A DNA stretch of 64,000 nucleotides from Bradyrhizobium jicamae (GTDB taxonomy: Bacteria > Pseudomonadota > Alphaproteobacteria > Rhizobiales > Xanthobacteraceae), in assembly GCF_018130215.1 (NCBI RefSeq), contig NZ_JAFCKQ010000002.1, positions 558,001 to 622,000 of the forward strand, read 5' to 3'. Positions within the stretch are counted from its first letter, which is position 1. Each line of letters starts with the position of its first letter. Made by a program: the position numbers and the translations under genes. Below the pieces are notes generated by a model. The model worked only from the letters and a program-made list of their open reading frames with translations, was not told where the DNA came from and did no database searches. Positions 59,011 through 64,000 of this stretch are shown here, piece after piece.

Positions 59011-60939
59011 TTAGGCGAGCTTGACGGTCTCGGTCTTGTAGTCCTTGCCGAGGGTCTCGAACACCTTGGCAACGATGCTCTTGGCGTCGAGCCCGGCGCG
59101 GCCATACATCGCCGCCGGCGTGTCGTGATCGAGGAACACGTCGGGCAGGACCATCGAGCGGAACTTCAGCATTCCGCTGTCGAGCATGCCGTTGTCGGTC
59201 AGGAACTGCACCACATGCGAGCCGAAGCCGCCGACCGAGCCTTCCTCGATCGTGATCAGGATCTCGTGCTCGCGTGCGAGCTTCAGCACCAGGTCCTCGT
59301 CGAGCGGCTTCATGAAGCGCGCATCGGCGATGGTGGCCGAGAGGCCGTGCGCGGCGAGCTCGTCGGCCGCCTTCTCGCACTCGGCGAGGCGGGTGCCGAA
59401 GGAGAGCAGGGCAACCTTCTTGCCCTCGCGGATGACGCGGCCCTTGCCGATTTCCAGGGGGATCCCGACTTCCGGCATATCGATGCCGCGGCCTTCGCCG
59501 CGCGGATAGCGCAGCGCGCTCGGGCGGTCGTTGATCGCGACCTGGGTCGCCACCATGTGAACCATGTCCGCCTCGTCGGCGGCGGCCATGATCACGAAGT
59601 TCGGCAGGCAGCCCAGATAGGCATTGTCGAACGAGCCGGCATGGGTCGCGCCGTCGGCGCCGACCAGGCCGGCGCGGTCGATCGCAAAGCGAACCGGCAG
59701 GCTCTGGATCGCGACGTCATGCACCACCTGGTCATAGCCGCGCTGCAGGAAGGTCGAGTAGATCGCGCAGAACGGCTTGTAGCCTTCGGTGGCGAGGCCG
59801 GCGGCGAAAGTCACCGCGTGCTGCTCGGCGATGCCGACGTCGAAGGTGCGCTGCGGGAATGCCTTGTTGAAGATGTCGACGCCGGTGCCCGACGGCATCG
59901 CCGCGGTGATGGCGACGATCTTCTCGTCTTTCTGGGCTTCCTTGACGAGGCTCTGGCCGAACACGTTCTGGTAGGCCGGCGCATTCGGCTTTGCCTTGGC
60001 CTGGGTGCCGGTGGCGACGTCGAACTTGACGACCGCATGGTACTTGTCGGCGGAGGCTTCCGCCGGGCCGTAGCCCTTGCCTTTCTGGGTCACGACGTGG
60101 ACCAGGATCGGCCCGGTGTCCATGTCGCGGACGTTCTTCAGGACCGGCAGAAGGTGATCGAGGTTATGGCCGTCGATCGGCCCGACGTAATAGAAGCCGA
60201 GTTCCTCGAACAGCGTGCCGCCGTCCATCATGAAGCCGCGGGAATATTCCTCGACACGGTTGGCGCGGTTGGCGAGCACCTTGGGCAGGCGCTTGTTGAT
60301 CTGCTTGGCCGCCTCGCGCAGCGTGCGGTAGGTTTTGCCTGAGTAGAGCCGCGACAGATAGGCGCTCATGGCGCCGACCGGCGGCGCGATCGACATGTCG
60401 TTGTCGTTGAGGATCACGATCAGGCGCGAATTCATGGCGCCGGCATTGTTCATGGCCTCATAGGCCATTCCGGCCGACATCGCGCCGTCGCCGATCACCG
60501 CAATGACGTTGTTCTTGCCGCCGGCGAGGTCGCGTGCCACCGCCATGCCGAGGCCGGCGGAGATCGAGGTCGAGGAGTGGGCGGCACCGAACGGATCGTA
60601 ATCGCTCTCGGTGCGCTTGGTGAAGCCGGAGAGGCCGCCGCCGGTGCGCAGCGTGCGAATGCGGTCGCGGCGTCCGGTCAGGATCTTGTGCGGATAGGCC
60701 TGGTGGCCGACGTCCCAGATCAGGCGGTCGCGCGGGGTGTCGAAGATGTAGTGGATGGCGGTGGTCAGTTCGACCACGCCGAGCCCGGCGCCGAAATGCC
60801 CGCCGGTCACCGACACGGCATCGATGGTTTCCTGGCGCAGTTCGTCGGCAACCTGGCGCACCTGCTCGACCTTGAGCTTGCGCAGGTCTTCCGGCGTGCG
60901 GATGGTGTCGAGAAGCGGCGTCTTACTAAATGTGGTCAC
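59011..60939 (-). CDS. dxs: 1-deoxy-D-xylulose-5-phosphate synthase
   Basis: A 642-residue TPP enzyme making DXP from pyruvate and glyceraldehyde 3-phosphate, for isoprenoids, hopanoids, thiamine and B6. TPP and metal site [34 protein letters not shown], the transketolase-like central domain ([16 protein letters not shown]) and the C-terminal domain are complete. The GTG60939 start gives the usual length; the open frame continues upstream without coding character. xseB lies 559 nt upstream, and this order with xseB and a deacetylase gene is usual in Bradyrhizobium-type genomes. Confidence 0.97.
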   Translation of the reverse strand: MTTFSKTPLLDTIRTPEDLRKLKVEQVRQVADELRQETIDAVSVTGGHFGAGLGVVELTTAIHYIFDTPRDRLIWDVGHQAYPHKILTGRRDRIRTLRTGGGLSGFTKRTESDYDPFGAAHSSTSISAGLGMAVARDLAGGKNNVIAVIGDGAMSAGMAYEAMNNAGAMNSRLIVILNDNDMSIAPPVGAMSAYLSRLYSGKTYRTLREAAKQINKRLPKVLANRANRVEEYSRGFMMDGGTLFEELGFYYVGPIDGHNLDHLLPVLKNVRDMDTGPILVHVVTQKGKGYGPAEASADKYHAVVKFDVATGTQAKAKPNAPAYQNVFGQSLVKEAQKDEKIVAITAAMPSGTGVDIFNKAFPQRTFDVGIAEQHAVTFAAGLATEGYKPFCAIYSTFLQRGYDQVVHDVAIQSLPVRFAIDRAGLVGADGATHAGSFDNAYLGCLPNFVIMAAADEADMVHMVATQVAINDRPSALRYPRGEGRGIDMPEVGIPLEIGKGRVIREGKKVALLSFGTRLAECEKAADELAAHGLSATIADARFMKPLDEDLVLKLAREHEILITIEEGSVGGFGSHVVQFLTDNGMLDSGMLKFRSMVLPDVFLDHDTPAAMYGRAGLDAKSIVAKVFETLGKDYKTETVKLA

Positions 60940-61498
60940 GGCGAATTTCCAATTTTGCCAAGTCGGAACCAACGGCCCGACGCGAGAAGGGTTGCTGCGC
61001 GCTCTCCGCGCAAAGAAGCCAGACACTGGGTGCCGTCCCGGCAGGCCGGTGCCTGTTGTAAGCCTAGATGCACTCCGGATTGGACCGCCGTGAAACCCCT
61101 CACGTTGGTCGCTTTTCACCCGTCCCGGTTCAGTTTGTCGAACCATTCGAGAGGCTTGCCGCCCGAACAATCTGGCTGCCTGCCACCCTCAAATGCCCAT
61201 AGAGATGCAAGCATTACACCAAAGCGACAGCCAAAGCCAACCCGCTCGCCGCGCCGGGTTCCCATGCTCCAGGTCAAAAAATCCAGATATTTCAATGGTT
61301 GCGGTAAGGGGCGGGTTCCATCTCGCCCAATTTAGCGGCAGCCGGCTGGGCAGCATGCGTCAATTCGGCCCGTAAAGTTACGGGCCGACAAACACCTGCG
61401 GGTGCGACCGCAACCTTCCGGGCTGGCGCCTTCCTGGAAACGCGCAGCAACAATAGCCGGCCGGCGGGAAATCCGGCCGCCGCCCCGATCGCTCCCGA
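60940..61498. other. 559-nt non-coding region upstream of dxs
   Basis: Between the dxs start and the xseB stop (both minus strand) I find no open frame with good coding character and no tRNA or known riboswitch. A perfect inverted repeat CGGCCCGTAA AG TTACGGGCCG lies at 61366-61387 and a CGGCCGG/CCGGCCG hairpin near 61460-61482. The former may terminate xseB transcription, in which case dxs has its own promoter here. Confidence 0.5.
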
Positions 61499-61750
61499 CT
61501 ATTGCACGTCGAGCGGTTCGGTACCGGTCGCCTGGCCCGTGGCGTCGGTGGTGATCTTGTCGACGCGGGCTTCGGCCTGCCGCAGCAGTTCCTCGCAGCG
61601 CCGCTTCAACGCCTCGCCGCGCTCATAGATCGCAACCGATTCCTCAAGCGGGACCTTGCCATCCTCGAGCCGCTTCACGATCGATTCGAGTTCCTCGATC
61701 GCGCGTTCGAAGGACAGCTTCTTGACGTCGGCTTGGGTGTTTTCGACCAT
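61499..61750 (-). CDS. xseB: Exodeoxyribonuclease VII small subunit
   Basis: An 83-residue helical subunit of exonuclease VII. The pattern SFERAIEELESIVKRLEDGKVPLEESVAIYERGEALKRRCEELL is the family signature. ATG61750 (MVENTQADVKK) gives normal length. The large subunit gene xseA is not in the window. A GAGCATGAT-type repeat lies just upstream. Confidence 0.94.
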   Translation of the reverse strand: MVENTQADVKKLSFERAIEELESIVKRLEDGKVPLEESVAIYERGEALKRRCEELLRQAEARVDKITTDATGQATGTEPLDVQ

Positions 61751-61779
61751 TGCATGTTCCCGGCTGCGCAGGCTTGTTT

Positions 61780-61853
61780 GAGCATGATCTCCGCGCAAAC
61801 GCTACGCGTTTGTCGCGATGGAAAACCGGTTCCCACGTTTCGGAATCATGCTC
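61780..61853. repeat. Complete GAGCATGAT palindromic repeat
   Basis: The outer arms GAGCATGAT (61780-61788) and ATCATGCTC (61845-61853) are perfect inverted repeats. Inside, CAAACGC TAC GCGTTTG (61796-61812) forms a hairpin. A related half element occurs at 45904-45948. It lies between xseB and the deacetylase gene. The type is a well-known rhizobial intergenic repeat. Confidence 0.75.
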
Positions 61854-61903
61854 GCCAGATCGCAGAATCAATCGAAGTTTTGCGGACGTATTGTGGCGGG
61901 GAT

Positions 61904-62830
61904 TCAGGCCCCCATCAATGCGGTGACGTGCGAAGCCACCGACTCTTTCAGGCCCTCGAGGTCGTAGCCGCCCTCCAGCACCGAGACCACGCGGCCGCCG
62001 GCGCATCGGTCGGCGACGTCGATCAGCTTGCGCGTCACCCAGCCGAAATCCTCGCCCCTCAGGTTGATCGAGGCCAGCGGATCGCGGTGGTGGGCGTCGA
62101 AGCCGGCCGAGATGATGACGAGCTCGGGCGAGAACTTTTCGAGCCGCGGTAGGATCAGGTTCTCGAAGGCCGAGCGGAATTTGGCGCTGCCGTCCTCGGG
62201 CGCCAACGGCGCGTTGACGACGGTGTCATGCTCGCCGCGCTCGCCCATCGCGCCGGTGCCGGGAAACAGCGGCATCTGGTGCGTCGAGCAGTACATCACG
62301 GTCGGATCGGCCCAGAAGATGTCCTGGGTGCCGTTGCCGTGATGGACGTCGAAATCGACCACGGCAGCGCGCGCAATGCCGTATTTGCGCTGCGCGTGCC
62401 GGGCGGCGATTGCGGCATTGTCGAAGAAGCAGAAACCCATCGGCGTCGATTTCTCGGCGTGATGGCCGGGCGGGCGCACCGCGACGAAGGCGTTGTGGTG
62501 GGTGCCCGCCATGACCTGATCGGTTGCGGCGATCGCGCCGCCGACGCCGCGCATCACCGCTTCCCAGGTGCCCGGGGACATCGCGGTGTCGCCGTCGATG
62601 TAGATCATGCCCGACGACGGCGCGACGTGGCGGAGCTCGCTGACATAATGCTCGCCATGGCACAGCAGCACGGACTCGAGATCACCCTCCGGCGCAGACT
62701 CCCGCACCAGGGCCTTGAAGCGGTCCTCGCCGAGCACCTGGTCGACGGCGCGCAGCCGGTCAGGACGTTCGGGATGTCCTGGTGGGGTCAAGTGGTTGAG
62801 GCAGGCGGAATGCGTCAGAAGCAGTGTCAT
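61904..62830 (-). CDS. Histone deacetylase family protein (class II, AcuC/HDAC-like)
   Basis: A 308-residue zinc-dependent amidohydrolase. The signature [21 protein letters not shown] with the His pair, [17 protein letters not shown] with metal ligands, and [12 protein letters not shown] with the second Asp are complete; EGGYDLEGL closes the pocket. In bacteria such enzymes deacetylate polyamines, acetoin-pathway proteins or lysine residues. ATG62830 ([14 protein letters not shown]) is the natural start. The order with xseB and dxs is usual for this group of bacteria. Confidence 0.92.
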   Translation of the reverse strand: MTLLLTHSACLNHLTPPGHPERPDRLRAVDQVLGEDRFKALVRESAPEGDLESVLLCHGEHYVSELRHVAPSSGMIYIDGDTAMSPGTWEAVMRGVGGAIAATDQVMAGTHHNAFVAVRPPGHHAEKSTPMGFCFFDNAAIAARHAQRKYGIARAAVVDFDVHHGNGTQDIFWADPTVMYCSTHQMPLFPGTGAMGERGEHDTVVNAPLAPEDGSAKFRSAFENLILPRLEKFSPELVIISAGFDAHHRDPLASINLRGEDFGWVTRKLIDVADRCAGGRVVSVLEGGYDLEGLKESVASHVTALMGA

Positions 62831-62934
62831 GCAAATTCCCGGCGCAACCAATGCGCATAGGTCGTCCAATCTAGGCCGATACCGGGCTTGCGGAAAGGCC
62901 CGCGTTCGGCTTGCAGCATCGCAGGCCCTTGACC

Positions 62935-63034
62935 GTCATGCCCCGCGAAAGCGGGGCATCCGGTACTCAGGGACGCCGGTGATTGAGCCGCCCGGCCGCG
63001 GCGTACCGGATACCCCGCATGCGCGGGGTATGAC
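62935..63034. repeat. Composite palindromic repeat (two matched hairpins)
   Basis: The left arm 62935-62965 (starts GTCATGCCCCGCGAAAGCGG) and the right arm 63004-63034 are inverted repeats with a few compensating changes; each arm also folds on itself (CCCCGC/GCGGGG). It ends 20 nt before the stop of the 5'-nucleotidase gene and fills much of the gap to the deacetylase gene. Confidence 0.75.
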
Positions 63035-63053
63035 ACCTCGAAAGCTCGCAGGC

Positions 63054-64000
63054 TCAATTGATCCGCTCGATGCGCCTGCCTGCCGTCGGGCCGACCGGGC
63101 TGTTGGCCTTGAAATAGGCATACAGCGCGTCGACGTCGTAGATGCCGAATTGCTGAGCGGTGCCGGCCTTGAACACCGCGAAGCCGTCGCCGCCTTCGGC
63201 GAGGTAGTTGTTCACGGTCACGCGATAGCTCGCTTGGGGGTCGATCGGCCGGCCGCCGAGCGACATCCGCTCGGCGACGATGTGCGCGCCGTCCGGCCTG
63301 CTCGCGTCCCAAACATAGGCAAAGCCCTTCGAGACCTGCAGCGGGCGTGGCCGCTTCGGGTCGGCCCATTGCTGCTCGAGCGCATCCTTGAGCTGCCGGC
63401 CGGTCAGCGTCATGGTCACCAGCTGGTTGCGGAACGGCTGGCTCGCGAAGATGTCGGCATAGGACACCGCGCCGTCGTCGCGCTTGACGAGATCGGTGCG
63501 CACGCCGCCTGGATTGGTGAAGGCGATCACCGCGCCGCCAGTGGCCTCCGAATTGGTCGCGGCAAGCTGTGCGTCGGCCACGATGTCGCCGAGCGGGCTT
63601 TCGCCTGATTCATTGGGCGTGCGCGACAGCGTTTCCGTAACCGTGCCCGCCGCGCGGTTGGCGATCGGCGCGGCCAGCCGGTCATAGGCTTCCAGCAGCG
63701 CACTCTGCTCGGGATCGCGCTTGAACGTGCCGATGCGAACGATGGTGTTGTCGGCCTTCGCGGTGATCACGTCATGGGTGTTCGGATCGAGCTCGAGATC
63801 GATGGCCGTGACCAGCGTGCCGTATTTGTCGCCCGAGGTGACGAGCCGTCCGTCGATCCGGCAGACATAGGCCTGATGGGTGTGGCCGGAGATCACGACA
63901 TCCACGGCCTTGTCGAGCTTCTTGACGATATCGACGATCGGCCCGGAAATGCCCGGGCATTCATTGTAGTCGCCGGTCGGAAATCCGCCTTCGTGGATCA
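63054..64000 (-). CDS. Bifunctional 5'-nucleotidase/UDP-sugar diphosphatase family protein (N-terminus beyond window)
   Basis: The visible part is 315 codons plus stop; the frame stays open to the window edge, so the start is outside. The metallophosphatase motif SGHTHQAYVC with the metal His pair is at 63862-63891. The C-terminal 5'-nucleotidase domain follows (EALIAYDRLAAPIANR-like region, ESPLGDIVADAQLAAT, VIAFTNPGGVRTDL, FAVFKAGTAQQFG). Such enzymes act in the periplasm on nucleotides for phosphate salvage. The signal peptide cannot be seen. No regulatory site is visible because the promoter is outside. Confidence 0.9.
   Translation of the reverse strand, partial: IHEGGFPTGDYNECPGISGPIVDIVKKLDKAVDVVISGHTHQAYVCRIDGRLVTSGDKYGTLVTAIDLELDPNTHDVITAKADNTIVRIGTFKRDPEQSALLEAYDRLAAPIANRAAGTVTETLSRTPNESGESPLGDIVADAQLAATNSEATGGAVIAFTNPGGVRTDLVKRDDGAVSYADIFASQPFRNQLVTMTLTGRQLKDALEQQWADPKRPRPLQVSKGFAYVWDASRPDGAHIVAERMSLGGRPIDPQASYRVTVNNYLAEGGDGFAVFKAGTAQQFGIYDVDALYAYFKANSPVGPTAGRRIERIN

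Noticed and set aside
1..64000. tRNA genes, CRISPR arrays, insertion sequences or phage genes
   Set aside because: No cloverleaf-like sequence, regular spaced repeat array, transposase, integrase or phage structural protein could be recognised on either strand.

Overview
The window is a 64 kb, GC-rich, densely coding stretch of chromosome from an alphaproteobacterium. Protein character, codon use, gene order around dxs/xseB/tlyA and the dispersed palindromic repeats all point to Bradyrhizobium or a close relative in the Nitrobacteraceae; this is inference from sequence character, with no database search. No rRNA, tRNA, CRISPR array, prophage or insertion sequence was recognised.

Layout. 1-2.6 kb: end of an unidentified gene, then aspartate dehydrogenase, nicotinamidase (both NAD metabolism) and a divergent HemC. 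2.6-16.8 kb: a complete carbon-phosphorus lyase locus. A minus-strand operon (hexapeptide transferase, PhnM paralogue, DUF1045/2H phosphoesterase) diverges from phnC-phnD-phnE1-phnE2. Next comes the repressor gene phnF (minus), diverging from phnGHIJKLM2N and a flavoprotein gene. Three PhoB-box-like sites and one perfect PhnF-type operator are readable. 16.8-22.4 kb: TetR regulator with RND adaptor and pump, a strong terminator and a small protein. 22.5-28.6 kb: SDR, carboxymuconolactone-decarboxylase-like and hotdog-like genes diverging from a fused indolepyruvate ferredoxin oxidoreductase. 28.7-43.3 kb: mixed housekeeping and envelope genes (exported small proteins, PhoD phosphatase, aminotransferase, DUF3124 protein, Kef-type antiporter, RibB with a degenerate GTP-cyclohydrolase domain, glutaryl-CoA dehydrogenase, MBL hydrolase, DUF1499 protein, acyl-CoA ligase, extensin-like protein, L,D-transpeptidase). 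43.6-55.5 kb: CorA, SDR, PdxH, surface lipoprotein, DnaJ-like chaperone, ECF sigma/anti-sigma pair, histidine phosphatase, chorismate synthase, adenylate cyclase, DMT exporter, ClpS, DUF1194 protein. 55.5-64 kb: mostly minus-strand genes including 23S rRNA uracil methyltransferase, TlyA, nucleoside deoxyribosyltransferase-like, Dxs, XseB, a deacetylase-family protein and a truncated 5'-nucleotidase.

How it works together. In the phn locus PhnCDE imports phosphonates, PhnGHIJKL with PhnM converts them to 5-phosphoribosyl-1,2-cyclic phosphate, and PhnN makes PRPP. No phnP is present, and the 2H phosphoesterase (DUF1045) is the obvious candidate to open the cyclic phosphate. PhoB sites would switch the locus on under phosphate starvation and PhnF would add substrate control. 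An intrinsic terminator directly after phnD probably sets a high binding-protein to permease ratio.

The most rewarding leads are the putative PhnP replacement, the two different PhnM proteins, the promoter logic of the phn locus, the HemC paralogue, a hairpin covering the phoD ribosome binding site and a structured intergenic element at 48.35 kb.
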